Assembly (NCBI GenBank): GCA_947471745.1
Contig: CANJKZ010000084.1
Span: 5,138,501-5,202,500 of the forward strand
Length of the DNA stretch: 64,000 nt
Origin: Closterium sp. Naga37s-1
Taxonomy: Eukaryota > Streptophyta > Zygnematophyceae > Desmidiales > Closteriaceae
Direction: 5' to 3'
Shown here: positions 12,211 through 23,589 of the stretch, piece after piece
Layout of the letters: every line of letters begins with the position of its first letter
How positions within the stretch are numbered: position 1 is the first letter of the stretch
Program-made: the position numbers and the translations under genes
Notes under the pieces: generated by a model
The model's input: the letters and a program-made list of their open reading frames with translations, nothing else
What the model was told of the DNA's origin: nothing
The model's database searches: none

Positions 12211-14395
12211 ATGCGCAACTTTGGACTGCCGCGCCTGTGGTTGCTGCTAACCGTCTTCACCGTCGCGTCGCTGGGGCTCGTCGCCGTGCGGTTGCACCCT
12301 GCGAAACCGAGAGTAGCGGCGGTTCCAGCGAGGGCCGCGAGAGTGATGTTGGACCAGACTCGCGAGGGCTTGTGCGGCGGCCAAATACGGGACCTTAGTC
12401 GCGGCAATGGCGCGATAAGACCGGAACTAGAGTGGTCGTCGTCGTCATCCGTGCCGCGACGAGCTCTCGACGAGACCGACAGACCACCACAATCGTTCCT
12501 CGCGTCGCTGACCGCCTCGTCCGCCAAACAACCGCCTTCCGACCAACCACTCGCCAATCAACCAGCCGCGACCTGTTCCAAATGCAGGTATGTCGCCTCG
12601 CCGTCTCTCGCATCCACGTTTTCAACCCGGTGTTTCAAGTGTGAAGCTCTTGAAACTGGGCTGAGCAAGCTGCCAGCGCGCTCTGATATCGCGGAGCGTG
12701 TTGCTGGTCAGTCACGTGTGGGTATCCCATCCAGCGTATATCACCCAAGGCTCGGACTTGTGTCGCCGCAGCCTTGTCGATTGTGAGGCGCTTTTTGGTT
12801 CGCGCTGCTCTCGTTCTTCTTCCCCTGCGCGCCTCTTTTCTCTTTCCTAATTTTCCTCTCCCCCAATCTGCTCCATTATCCCGCCGCTCTCCCCGTCCCC
12901 ACGCATCCGTTCGTCAGAACGCTCAAGGAGGTGCTTGACGGTGCATTAACGGCCGCCGGCGGCGATCCGTCGGCAGCGGCGGCGCTAGCGGCGGCGTTGG
13001 AAGAGGAGTACGGCGGGCCCAGCGGGCTACCCGACCCGGATCGCCCGTTCCCCGAGGCGCCGCAGCAGTTGACGGCGGGGGCAGAGGATGGCGGCGACGG
13101 CAAGTCGGCCGCCGACAACGTGGTGGAGGCGTCGGCGGCGTCGTCGCTGTCGCGCACGGTGATCGTGACGGCGCTGTCGGAGGCGTGGGCGCCCATGATG
13201 CGCTTCTTCCTCGACCGCCTCCGCCTCGTCGAACAGCAGGGTCGCGCGGAGGGGGAGGCGGAAGCGGAGGGGGGGCTGAACCGGCTGGTGGATCGACTGG
13301 TGGTGGTGGCGTACGACGACGCGAGCTTCGACGTGTGCTGCTCGCTGGGGCTGCACTGCTACTTCGACTGGCAGGACGACGCCGAGGAGAAGGAGGACTT
13401 CAGCGGCGACCAGAAACACTTCATGACGCCCGCTTACATCCACCTGGTACGCCGCGCGCCGCCCACCATGCATCTCCGCCGCGTCACCATACCGTCCCCG
13501 CGCCTTCTGTTCCCCCCCGCTCTTTCCCCCCCGCGCGCGTGTAAACCGCACTCAATTCCCTCCCCTCTCCCCCCCTCCCTGTCCCCCCCCTCTCTCCTCC
13601 GCGCGCGCAGGTGTGGCGGAAGGTGCACGTGGTGCGGAGCATGTTGGCGCAGGGCTACGACGTGGTGTTCACGGACAACGACATCCTCTGGCTGCGCAAC
13701 CCGCTGCCGCACCTACTGCTCGCCGCGCCCGAGGACATGCACATGAGCGTCGACTGGTGGCACGCCGACTCGCGCAAGGTGATGGGCAACGGCGGCTTCT
13801 ACGCGGCGCGCAGCAACACTCGCATGCTCAAGTTCTTCGACGACTGGATCGCCTGGCACAAGCGGTGAGCGCCCTCGTCCTACTCGCCCCTCCCTGCCGT
13901 AATGCTGCCATCTCTCGCGCCTGCCTCCTGCTGCCCGCTTCTTCTGCTCCCGCTCTCTCCCACACCAGCTCTGCTTGGTCCCGCTCTCTCCCACTCCCAC
14001 TCAAACTATCTCCCCGTTCCTTCCTCCCTCCCCCCTCTCCCGCTCCTCCCTCCCCCTCCCCGTGGCGTGTGCGCGGCAGGCTACCGAAGCACCGCATTCA
14101 GCAGATCTTCGACTGGATCCGCCCCGAGGCCAACCCCTTCACGCGCACCGCCACGCCGCTCACCGTGCGCTACCTGCCCACGGCGCACTTCGGCGGGTTC
14201 TGCGAGATGGGCGCGCGGATGGCGGAGCTGGTGACGGTGCACGCCACGTGCTGCTTCGGACTCGACTCCAAGCTGCGCGTGCTGCGCAAGGTCGCCGCGG
14301 ACTGGGACTGGATGCGCGCGCTGCCCCGCGACGTGGGCGAGCGGCTGGAGGAGCACGGGTTTGCGTGGCAGAGACGCTCGTGCGCGACGGACTGA
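12211..14395 (+). CDS. GT77-like nucleotide-diphospho-sugar transferase
   Basis: Probable Golgi glycosyltransferase of about 491 aa, in the plant nucleotide-diphospho-sugar transferase family (GT77 group, which includes extensin and pectin arabinosyl/xylosyl transferases). Four exons in consistent phase: 12211-12587, 12918-13446, 13611-13864 and 14080-14395. A signal anchor (WLLLTVFTVASLGLVAV) opens the protein, followed by a long disordered stem. The catalytic part starts near TVIVTALSEAWAPM and has CCSLGLHCYFDW, the DXD-containing core YDVVFTDNDILWLRNP (metal/nucleotide-sugar binding) and SVDWWHADSRKVMGNGGFYA. A family-like block around FDWIRPE and YLPTAHFGGFCEMG follows, with VHATCCFGLDSKL near the end. 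An open frame extends upstream to 11995, but the ATG at 12211 directly precedes the membrane anchor and is preferred. Acceptor and donor sugar cannot be told from sequence. Confidence 0.85.
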
Positions 14396-15831
14396 TAGCC
14401 GCGCGCGCGTCACGGGAAGAGGGTGGGGTACGCACTGCCATTCTATTCTATTTATTTTGCAGCCGGCTGCCGCTTTGGGGCTGCTGGTCCAGAGAACGGC
14501 GCACGAGGTGCTGAGCATTTTGTTTTTCCAGCGTAGCAGTTGTGGGGCAAGTCGTGGACGCGCCGTACATGCACCACCCATCCATCATCCGCACATCCAT
14601 CCATCCTGCCATCCAGCCGCCAGCCATCCAGCCGCCAGCCACCCAGCCGTGCAGCCACCCAGCCACCCCAATAGCGCGTGTAGCAGGGTAGAATTGCGCG
14701 TGCGGGCGCAGGAGCGGCAGGCGAGCAAGCTAACCCGCTGAGCGCGGAGTGCGAGGCAGCCTCCTCTCGAGACTGCCGTCAGCCCCCCCTTCTGCCCCAT
14801 GCCCTCGCAGCCTCTTTCCGCTGCCGTCCCTGCATGCACGGGGGGTTGGGAGCCGCTCTGCGGGGCAGCAGCGCATCTGCAGGTGAAGGTGGTGTGGCGG
14901 GCAGCAGAGCAGCAGGCACGGGGTGGGCCATGGGGCATGGCTCGGGGCTGAGGGCGTGTGCAGTGCGGCGTGATGGTCCATGGAATAAGGCGTGGGCATG
15001 CACAGGCGCATGGCAGGCAGGGGCAGCAGGGACGGGATTGGGAGCACGGGTGTGGGCCATGGCGGTGTGGGGATGGTTGGGTGTGAGCAGGCTGTGGCAG
15101 CACGCTGGTGCAGCAGGGCGCAGGTGGGGTGCAGCAGAGCGGTGTGGGGAAGACAAGGCGTGTACGTGTGTGGCGAGGCGACTGGCATGCGATGGTGTTG
15201 GAGAAGGCGAGTCCACGGTGTGCGCCTCAACTGGTGCTGCACAATGTAGCGCCTCGGACCATGGCACTCCTTCACCTGCCTGCATGCCAAAGGCAGCCGC
15301 GGCACTCTGGCTGCTGTAGAAGAGCCGCCGCTGCTTAGTTGGTTGTAGGGCTTGAGTTGTAGGATTGCTGTGCGCTAAAGATTTATAGGGTATGGGTTTC
15401 CCAGTCATCATATTTATAGCAGTAGAGGGTGTATGCCCCAGACTGTTGACCCAGGCTGTTGCACTTGTGGCTTGTGATGCGAGTTCATCCACTCCTTGGG
15501 TTACTGCAGTGAGAACATCTCTAGTTAGCAAGAGACATTCTTGTGAGCTTGAATGTTGATCGTATGTCACACTATGTATTGATTCTCATGAAGAGATACC
15601 GTACCAATTGAGGAGTAATGTACCTTTTTTCACAATCAAAATGTGATGGATGGACACCAGTTTGCCCGGGGCTTATATGTGCTGGGCTGAAAAAGCCCTT
15701 AGGATCTTTGAAGGACTAAATTCTGAGTAGGACAAAGTAATAGCGGAAGCGTTTAATGAGAACTTTGTGAACCACACCTTGCGCTAGTATGTGAGGGCAA
15801 AGTAGATTGATTAAAACAAAGGGATACAAGC
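14396..15831. other. Intergenic, low complexity; one doubtful ORF
   Basis: 3' flank of the GT77-like gene, then CCATCCAGCCGCCAG-type tandem sequence (about 14575-14665). A stretch where both strands are open follows (minus 15570-14779, 263 codons, His/Pro/Ala-rich; plus 14834-15319). Neither frame has a recognisable domain or convincing codon structure, so I do not call a gene. The end is AT-rich and abuts element A. Confidence 0.4.
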
Positions 15832-16178
15832 TGTTAGAATTTAAGCTGTCTGAATAGGATCGTAGTCTTAGGATAGTAGCTTCCTGTAGCAGTGGAAGTC
15901 TTATATGAGTGACTTGTAACAGGATCAATATCTCTGAAATCAAGTATATTAAGAAATGACAAACATACAGGATATATATACTAGGATAAAGTACCTGTTC
16001 GCTTAATGTACCTATTAGCCTGAAACGGTACGTGACTATTCGCGATACCTACAGCTACTTGCTGACGTCATCCTAGAGCGCGTAGCGCTTTGCTGACGTC
16101 AGCCTATCGGTACTTTTACTGTACTAACTACACTACACGAATTCCTTGAAGTGCACAAGTCTCGATATTATCTCAACA
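15832..16178 (-). repeat. 3' LTR of element A
   Basis: 347 bp, TG...CA ends, almost identical to 26920-27266. It contains two perfect TGACGTCA palindromes at 16063-16070 and 16094-16101, separated by a short stretch with AGCGC inverted repeats. Confidence 0.95.
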
Positions 16179-17256
16179 CTCCCCTTCACTTCTAGGAGTT
16201 CGGTGTAGTCACCCTGTTGACTCGGAAATGCCACTGAGCTGGTTGCAGTGATGAAATTTCTGACGTGTCAGCTTCTTAGTAAGCGAATCAGCGGCCATGT
16301 CACTGGTGGGGCAGTAGACAAGGCGCATTCTCCCCTTGTCGATCGCGTCTTTTACGAAGAAGTAACGCAGTGAAATGTGCTTCGTGCGATTGACGAAACC
16401 AGGCTTGTTGGCGATGGTAATTGCACTCTGGTTGTCGCACTGCAACGTGAACTGATTCGGCGTGACGAATTTTGCTTCGTCAAGCAATTCCTGCAGGTAC
16501 AGACCTTCGCGAGTTGCAGCACAGGCGGCGATGAATTCTGCTTCAGCCGATGAAAGTGACACGAGTTCCTGTTTCGAGGAATTCCAGGAGATCGGACCAA
16601 TCGGCTCGAGACGAAAAATATAACCCGTGCGTGACCGTCGATCTGACGTGTCGCCAGCGTGGTCCGCGTCAACGTACCCGCTGAGGTACATTTTGTCGGT
16701 CGGCTTCCCAGCGTTGAAAATCAACCCGATTGTTGGTGTAGAGACGAAGTAGCGTAGCGCACGCTGTAAGTCGAGAGAGTGTTCTTCTTTCGGGCAGCGT
16801 AGAAACTGGGCAAGGTGACTTGCGACGTAGGCAAGATCAGGGCGACAGGTGACTGCTGCGAAAAGAAGACATCCCAGCTGCTGCTGATACAGTTGAAGAC
16901 CAGCCGCTGACAGTTTTTTCAGGTTGGGAACGTGCCCGGTGAGTGTAGACCGATAAGGTGTAGCAATGAAATCCGTGGAGATGTTGAAACGCTTAGCGAG
17001 TGACTCCGCATACTTCGAAGCCGTGAGATGAATAGCGGAAGAAGTTCGCGAAACGTTTAACCCCAGAAATTGAGTTACTTTGGTGGAAATGGTTAAGTCA
17101 AGCGATTTCTTCAGATCGGCTTCGATACGATCACCCAGCGAAGTTGACGAACTGACGTAGAGGATGTCGTCCACGTAAGCCACTAACAACGCATAGCTCC
17201 CCTTGTCGTCTAGCCGGTACATCCCGGGATCGTGCGGCAGTTGTCGAAACCCAACC

Positions 17257-17383
17257 TGTGAGAATAGAAACGAGAATGAAATGACTAAGGGAAAGTTGGG
17301 TACAAATGTAAACCCTAGAAAACTGTACCCCATATGTGCTACCCCACTATAGCCTACAGTAGCTATGTCATATAAATCTGACA
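17257..17383 (-). repeat. 3' LTR of element B (127 bp)
   Basis: TG...CA ends. Identical to 24537-24663 except TATAAATC versus TATAGATC near the end. Related by eye to the LTRs of C and E/F: all begin TGTCAGA in their sense orientation and share an AGTGGGGTA block. Confidence 0.95.
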
Positions 17384-17590
17384 CACCCCCATAGGCAAAG
17401 TGGGGGAGAACAAGGGGTCACAAGACCAGTCAAGCAAAGCAAAGCAAGCTCAGGGTGGATCACAAAGTCACCACACATTCCGAGCACAAGTTCAAGGCCA
17501 CAAGGCCAGTTCACATGCAGGATTACATATATATATAAGGCTAGACAGGCAAGAGCAGGTGTATATATATATGCAACAGTACAAACAAGG

Positions 17591-20500
17591 TCAAGGGGTG
17601 AGCAAGTGAGTCAAGGTAGGCACAAGACCTAGCTGAGTACAGAAGCGCTGATGATCACAAGGCGCAAGTGCCTTGGTGAAGATATCAGCAGTGTTGGCCT
17701 GAGAGGCCACGTACGCAAGCCGCAGCTGACCACGCTGCTGTAGCTCACGAGCAAGGAAGTAGCGGAGAGCAATGTGCTTCGTTCTGTGCTCCAGTCTCTG
17801 CTCTCGACACAAGGCCAGCATGGCCTTGTTGTCTACGTACAGCACTGGAGGAGAACGAGGCGGCTCTCTGAGGTCAGTCAGCAGGTAGGTGAGCCAGCGA
17901 AGCTCCTGTGCAGCCATGGCCCCGGCGTAGATCTCAGCCTCACAACTGGAGCCGAGAACAGAAGACGAGCGGGTAGCCCGCCACGAAACAGAGCCGGAAC
18001 CAAGGCTGAAGGTGTAACCCTGTGACGACCGCTGCGTAGCCTGGTCGTCAGCCCAAGAAGCGTCTGCGTGCCCAGTGAGGACCACTGGACTCTGCCCTCC
18101 AAGCACAAGCCCCATGCCCGACGTACTGCACAAGTAACGCAACACCCTCTTCGCTGCAGCCATGTGCTCCGGTCTGTGTCTCCCAGGAGCAACATAGCGT
18201 GCGAGAATGCTAAGAGGGTATGCGAGGTCAGGTCGTGTGCAGGTCATCAGGTACATGAGGCAGCCAACAAGTTCTGGGTACGGGCCACTTGACTCTACAG
18301 ACTCATCCGAAGGCAGAGCTGAGAGCGAGTGGCGAGTAGGCAGAGGAGTGGCCTGAGGCGAGGAGTACGTGAAGCCGAAGCGCTGAAGGACCTGCTGCAC
18401 CATGTGTGACTGAGTCAGGGTAATGGTGCGGCGTGCTCTGTCCCGGGTGATCTGCAAGCCAAGGTAGCTGCGCAGTTCACCCAGGTCTGTGCACGTGTGT
18501 CTCTTCTGCAGCTCGGACTTCACGTGGGCGAGTCCAGTAGTGTCAGCTGTGGCAAAGACCAAGTCGTCGACGTACACGAGGATGTAGAACGGCGGCAAAG
18601 AAGTGTCGGTGCGCAGAAACAGCGACGGGTCGGCAGTAGAGGGAGCAAACCCAAGAGCCGCAAGTGTAGTCCTCAGTGTGTCGTGCCACTCACGCGGTGC
18701 CTGGCGGAGACCGTAGACTGGCCGCCGGAGGCTCCACTGGGTGCCAGGAGGAAAAGACCCAGTGAAGCCAGGTGGGCGACGCAGCCAGATCTCCTCGTGC
18801 AGGCTGCCCTGCAAGAAAGCAGTGCTGAAGTCAAGAGAGTGCAGCTTGTAGTCGCGGTGAGCAGCTATGTGCAGCAGTACCCGAAGAGTGGTCATCTTCG
18901 GGGTGGGAGAGAAGGTCTGAAAGTAGTCAACTCCCTGCCGCTGACTGAAGCCACGAGCCACGTAACGTGCCTTGAAGACAGGCGGAGAACCCGGCGGTCG
19001 CTTCACCCTGAAAATCCACATGCCACTGACGATGTTCGCCCCAGGCGGGGGAACCTCGTCAACGTAGGTGCCTGTGGACTTCCAGGAAGCCATCTCTGTG
19101 TCCATAGCTGCCTGCCATTGAGAGGAGTAGGGACCCTCTATCGCCTCCGCGTAAGAGCGCGGAGTCGGGATGTCAAGTGCATCCGGGTCTCCCTCAGGGG
19201 TAAGCAGTACGGACACGAGATGAGGTGAAGCAGCAGCCAAACACTGGAACTCCTCCTGCCTGTCCTCAAGGACGTCCGTGCCAAGGGCACACTCACCCCC
19301 GACGGACGGAGGACAGACAGACTCAGACGCAACGACAAGACTAGCAGCGTAGTCTAGACGACAGTGAGCAGCAAAGTCGACGAGCTCAGCAACTAGGGAA
19401 GACGCAGCAGTGGACTCAAAGGAAAGGTCAGTGACGACAGTAGCAAGGAGACGCGTGACAGTAGGACTGGCAGCACGAAGAGAGTCCGACTCCGGGTCGG
19501 GAAGAGCAGGAAGAGAGGACTCAGGAGGAGAAGGCAAAGGGGCACGCAGAGGAGCAGTGGACGGACGCAGAGACATCCGGTGCGTGCCAGGGACAGGAGG
19601 AGGACGCTGACGCGAACCACGGCCACTAGTGCGAGCAAGACGGACAGGCGACGCAGGGCGAGACGCAGGCTCACGACGCTCAGCCAGACCTCCAGTAGGA
19701 CCAGTGTAGGGAGAAGGAGCGGGCAGTGTGAAGGCCGGCTGTAACTGTAACTGGGACGGGACAGGCTGTGGACACTCTAAGGGAGGAGGAGGACCAGTAG
19801 AAGGCGGGAGACCAAGAACCTGCTGAAGGAGCGGAACGAAGTACGGCCGAGGCCGCGCGGCGACTCCAGACACAGCAGGGACAGCACCAGTACCCCCAGC
19901 GGCAGCACCAGCGCCAGCAGCACCTCCAGCTCCAGTACCTCCAGCAGCAGCAGGAGCACCCCCAGCAGGACTGCCTCCAGGACCGACAGCAGTAGCCTCA
20001 GCGCCAACACCCTCAGCAGCTCCAGCTCCAGGCGTACCCGCAGGCCCAGCAGCTCCAGTACTCCCAGTACGAGCACCTCCGGGACCCGCGGCACCAGCAC
20101 CCGCAGCAGTCGAAGAACCTCCAGCTCCAGCAGCACGCCTCCAGCGTCGGGCAAACCACTCTCGCAGCTCCTGTGGAGAGAGTGGCTCCCGCCGAGACGA
20201 AGCACCCGGAGAACCTCCAGGCTCAGCACCGCCAGACGCCACACGAGCAGGCCCAGCTCCCTCAGGCTCCGCACCCCCAGGCTCAGCACCTCCAGGCGTA
20301 GCACCCCCAGGCTCAGCACCCCCAGGCGTAGCACCCCCAGGCTCAGCACCCCCAGGCTCAGCACCCCCAGTAGCAGCACCCCCAGGCTCAGCACCCCCAG
20401 TAGTAGCACCCTCAGGCTCAGCACCCCCAGAGTCAGCACCCCCAGGCTCAGCACCCTCAGCAGCACCAGAGTCACCAGTAACCTCGACAGGCTCGACTGC

Positions 20501-23500
20501 GTCTACCTGGGACACACCTGAAGGGGCAGGACCCTGAGGGGGGAGGGGGTCTACCGGGGGGGGACCTGGCACAAGGAAGAGCGGTGGCGGGGGGAGGGAC
20601 GGAGTGCGGTAGGGGAAGAGGCGGTAGTAGGGGACCGACTCGTCAAACGTGACGTCCTGGGAGGACAGAACACGGCGAGAGGTGGGGTGGTAGAACTGCC
20701 ACCCTGGCGCGTCAGGGGGGAAGCCAAGGAAGACGCAAGGAGCAGCACGAGGGGACAGCTTGTCCGCAGACAAGTCGCGGACAAACGCCCGAGATCCCCA
20801 GACACGGAACGCAGACGCATCGCCAACCTTCCCCGTCCACAGCAAAGCTGGGGAGGTCTCCGGCATGGAGACCCTGGGGTGAAGGTTGATCTGATGCGCC
20901 GCGTACCGAACCGCAAACGGCCACAGAAAATGGGGGGCAGCCGCATGCATCATGGACGTACGGGCGACGTCCATGACCATGCCAATGCGGCGCTCAGCAA
21001 TCCCATTTTGCTGTGGAGAGTCCGGAAGCGTGAATGTCTGGCGGATGCCTCGTGCACGACAGTAGGCTCGCAGAAGGCCAGAGGAGAACTCTCCACCTCT
21101 GTCAGAGTGCAGACGCAGAACAGGAAAGTCCGAGCCGAAGCTCTGCCTGAGCTGGAGACGAGCTGCGCGGATCCAGTCGATCAACACCTCAGTGACATCA
21201 CCCTTGCTGCGCAAGGGGAAGACCGTGGTGTAACGCGAGTAGTCGTCAACCACCAGCAGGAAGTAGCGCTCGTGACCCTGTCCACGGACGCGGGCCGCGC
21301 CCCACACGTCCATGTGAAGCGTCTGCAGCGGGGCCTCTGTCGGAGGAAACTGGGAGGAGTGAGGGGCAGCCCGCTGCCGCCCCTCGACACAAGGGACGCA
21401 AGTAGGGCCGGGCCCCGGAGGAAGGGGAGGGAGGGACCGGAGAAGACCAGAGACAAGGACACGGGAGGCCATGCCTCGGAGACGAAGCAGGGAGGGGTGA
21501 CCAAGGCGGTGGTGCCAGAGGAGAGTCTCGTGCGACAAGAGGTGACACGAACAGGGGGCAGACTCAGGACCAGACCTGGACGCTGCAGCAAACACCTGAC
21601 CCGACGCAGCTACCTGACCAGACGCAGTGACTGGAGGAGACGCAGTGGTCAGTGTGTACAGGCTCGACCCCGGCCGACGTGTAAACGTGGCCAGGTGTCG
21701 GCCTGTCCGAGCGTCCGTGCAGTGGGTCACCCGCTGACTCGCAGGAGTGAACTGGTGAACCCCCACATCCTGTAGGTCAGCACCACTCACCAAGTTCGTA
21801 GAGAACGAGGGGAGGTAAAGACCAGACAGGGTGCCAGAGGGGGCCGCCGGATACGGGAGGATAGTGGAGAAGTGAGCAAGGACAGGACCCCCAGAGGGGT
21901 CTGCCAGAGAGACTGCAACTGGCCGGCCAAGCGGCGTGAGTGTGGTGCGGTCTCGAAAGAAGGAGCGAGAAGCCCCCGAGTCAAGGGTGAAGGTGTGGGA
22001 GGCCGAAGCCGACGCAGTACCTGAGAGAGCAGACTCACCAGCACCTGAGTGAGCAGACGCACGAGCACCTAGAGCAGCAGCCTCGCTAGCACCTAGAGCA
22101 GCAGCCTCACCAGTACCTAGAGCAGCAGTCTCAATGCCCGGGTCGGGCGGAAAACACCGGTAACAGTCACCCTCATCACTAATAGTCACAGCATACATGG
22201 CAGCAAGAATAGCATCAAAGTCAAGGTCAAAGAAAGCTACACCCGCCCTAGACAGCTCGCCCCAGCGGGGGATCTCAGTGGCCTCAGGGAACTGGTGACA
22301 CCAAGCGTCCGTCAGGCGGCCAAAGCAGCGCTGGGTGGAGTGCGCACCCCCGCACTGCTCACCCGCGCGGTCGCCGGTGCGTAGGACGTAGGTGCTCGGA
22401 CCAGTACCCCCACCCCGCTGGCGTGCAGCGTACCACTCACGGAGCTGCTGAGGGGGGGGGATGTCACGAGTGCGCTGCTGCCGCTGCTGCTGCTGCTGCT
22501 GGCGCTGACCACCACCGGAGCCGACCCTCTGCCCAGCGCCACCCCGACCAGCTCCACCTCCTCCGCCGCCGCCTCCTCCACCGCCGCCACCTCCGCCACC
22601 TCCGCTCCCACCGCCACCGCCGCCGCCGCCTCCGCCTCCACTGCCGCCACCGACACCTCCACCCCCGCCACCACTCCCACCACCACCCCCACCCCCTCCA
22701 CTGCCGCCACCGCTACCTCCGCCACCCCCGCCAGCCCCTCCAGCACCCTTGCCCCCCTTGCCCTTGCCGGTGCGGCGTCTCCCGCTCGGGGCAGACGCAG
22801 CGCCGACCGACTCGAGACCAACGAGGTCGGCCGCAGCAGCAGAGGCAACAGAGGGCAAAAGAGGGGAGGGGGAACACCCCTCAAAGATGGGGGTGCGAGG
22901 GTCACCACGAGAGGCTCCTACAGCTACTATGCTCTTTTCTGCTGCTAGGAGGGCCTTCTCGAGGAGGTCAACGGTGAGAGTGGTGGGGCAAACTGAGAGG
23001 AAGTGGTCCCTGACTACGCGAAGGGAGTCAGGGAGACGGGTGACTATGTAGTAGAGGGTGATGTACATAGGGGGGGGGTTCTTGGCGCAGAACTCAGCAG
23101 GAAGCGCAGCGCGGTAGCGAGTGTCACTAGTGCGGAGGTGCGTAATGAGGTCAGCGACTGTGGGAAAGGCAGCAAGGTCAGGGAAGAGGTACGGTAGCAT
23201 GAGGCGGCTCAGTGCAGCAGTGGCAGGGGAGGAGTAGCGCGCAACTACAGCGTCGTACAAGGTGTGAGCACTCTTGTACTGGCTAAAGTGCGCACGCTCA
23301 GAGATAGGCAGGTGGCGACGCACAGCAAGACGTGCAGCAGCATCGCGCGTGGCCCACTGTGAGCGAACAGTGGCGTCAGCATCAGCAGCGGGGGCAGGAG
23401 AGGCACCAGAAGTGAGGTCAAAGAGGGAGAGGCCGTCTGCCCTATCGCACTGTAAGAAAAGCTGCAGGTCATCTATCCAGACGTCAAAGTCAATGGCCCG

Positions 23501-23539
23501 ACCCTCAGCGTCAAAAGAGAGGACACTAGGGGTAGCCAT
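17591..23539 (-). CDS. Element B Gag-Pol polyprotein (1982 aa, copia order)
   Basis: A single uninterrupted frame with the copia order Gag-PR-IN-RT-RH. Gag (UBN2-like) occupies about residues 1-250, followed by a Gly-rich linker (about 260-330, nearly pure Gly/Ser) and a Cys/His remnant (CGGAHSTQRC) rather than a full CCHC knuckle. Protease: LDSGASRSFF near 520. The HHCC pre-integrase region (HHRLGHPS...CVPC) lies near 676; the integrase core has DVWG near 743, HSDRGGEF near 810 and NGIAERRIG near 846. A Pro/Ala/Gly linker follows, with an AEPGGA-type repeat (20230-20470). Reverse transcriptase: WIFRVKRPPG, DFSTAFLQG, YGLRQAPREW and YVDDLVF near 1658. RNase H: HADASWADD near 1826, SCEAEIYA, YVDNKAM, HIALRYF. 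All catalytic residues that I can check are present, so this copy may be autonomous. Confidence 0.95.
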   Translation of the reverse strand: MATPSVLSFDAEGRAIDFDVWIDDLQLFLQCDRADGLSLFDLTSGASPAPAADADATVRSQWATRDAAARLAVRRHLPISERAHFSQYKSAHTLYDAVVARYSSPATAALSRLMLPYLFPDLAAFPTVADLITHLRTSDTRYRAALPAEFCAKNPPPMYITLYYIVTRLPDSLRVVRDHFLSVCPTTLTVDLLEKALLAAEKSIVAVGASRGDPRTPIFEGCSPSPLLPSVASAAAADLVGLESVGAASAPSGRRRTGKGKGGKGAGGAGGGGGGSGGGSGGGGGGGGSGGGGGGVGGGSGGGGGGGGGGGSGGGGGGGGGGGGGGGGGAGRGGAGQRVGSGGGQRQQQQQQRQQRTRDIPPPQQLREWYAARQRGGGTGPSTYVLRTGDRAGEQCGGAHSTQRCFGRLTDAWCHQFPEATEIPRWGELSRAGVAFFDLDFDAILAAMYAVTISDEGDCYRCFPPDPGIETAALGTGEAAALGASEAAALGARASAHSGAGESALSGTASASASHTFTLDSGASRSFFRDRTTLTPLGRPVAVSLADPSGGPVLAHFSTILPYPAAPSGTLSGLYLPSFSTNLVSGADLQDVGVHQFTPASQRVTHCTDARTGRHLATFTRRPGSSLYTLTTASPPVTASGQVAASGQVFAAASRSGPESAPCSCHLLSHETLLWHHRLGHPSLLRLRGMASRVLVSGLLRSLPPLPPGPGPTCVPCVEGRQRAAPHSSQFPPTEAPLQTLHMDVWGAARVRGQGHERYFLLVVDDYSRYTTVFPLRSKGDVTEVLIDWIRAARLQLRQSFGSDFPVLRLHSDRGGEFSSGLLRAYCRARGIRQTFTLPDSPQQNGIAERRIGMVMDVARTSMMHAAAPHFLWPFAVRYAAHQINLHPRVSMPETSPALLWTGKVGDASAFRVWGSRAFVRDLSADKLSPRAAPCVFLGFPPDAPGWQFYHPTSRRVLSSQDVTFDESVPYYRLFPYRTPSLPPPPLFLVPGPPPVDPLPPQGPAPSGVSQVDAVEPVEVTGDSGAAEGAEPGGADSGGAEPEGATTGGAEPGGAATGGAEPGGAEPGGATPGGAEPGGATPGGAEPGGAEPEGAGPARVASGGAEPGGSPGASSRREPLSPQELREWFARRWRRAAGAGGSSTAAGAGAAGPGGARTGSTGAAGPAGTPGAGAAEGVGAEATAVGPGGSPAGGAPAAAGGTGAGGAAGAGAAAGGTGAVPAVSGVAARPRPYFVPLLQQVLGLPPSTGPPPPLECPQPVPSQLQLQPAFTLPAPSPYTGPTGGLAERREPASRPASPVRLARTSGRGSRQRPPPVPGTHRMSLRPSTAPLRAPLPSPPESSLPALPDPESDSLRAASPTVTRLLATVVTDLSFESTAASSLVAELVDFAAHCRLDYAASLVVASESVCPPSVGGECALGTDVLEDRQEEFQCLAAASPHLVSVLLTPEGDPDALDIPTPRSYAEAIEGPYSSQWQAAMDTEMASWKSTGTYVDEVPPPGANIVSGMWIFRVKRPPGSPPVFKARYVARGFSQRQGVDYFQTFSPTPKMTTLRVLLHIAAHRDYKLHSLDFSTAFLQGSLHEEIWLRRPPGFTGSFPPGTQWSLRRPVYGLRQAPREWHDTLRTTLAALGFAPSTADPSLFLRTDTSLPPFYILVYVDDLVFATADTTGLAHVKSELQKRHTCTDLGELRSYLGLQITRDRARRTITLTQSHMVQQVLQRFGFTYSSPQATPLPTRHSLSALPSDESVESSGPYPELVGCLMYLMTCTRPDLAYPLSILARYVAPGRHRPEHMAAAKRVLRYLCSTSGMGLVLGGQSPVVLTGHADASWADDQATQRSSQGYTFSLGSGSVSWRATRSSSVLGSSCEAEIYAGAMAAQELRWLTYLLTDLREPPRSPPVLYVDNKAMLALCREQRLEHRTKHIALRYFLARELQQRGQLRLAYVASQANTADIFTKALAPCDHQRFCTQLGLVPTLTHLLTP

Positions 23540-23589
23540 GACAGCAGTAGACTAGCAGCGCAAACAGTAGGGTGAGGGCAGTGCTGTGA

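Noticed and set aside
14779-15570. 263-codon minus-strand frame
   Set aside because: His/Pro/Ala-rich, opposite frame also open, no domain and no neighbouring exon evidence.
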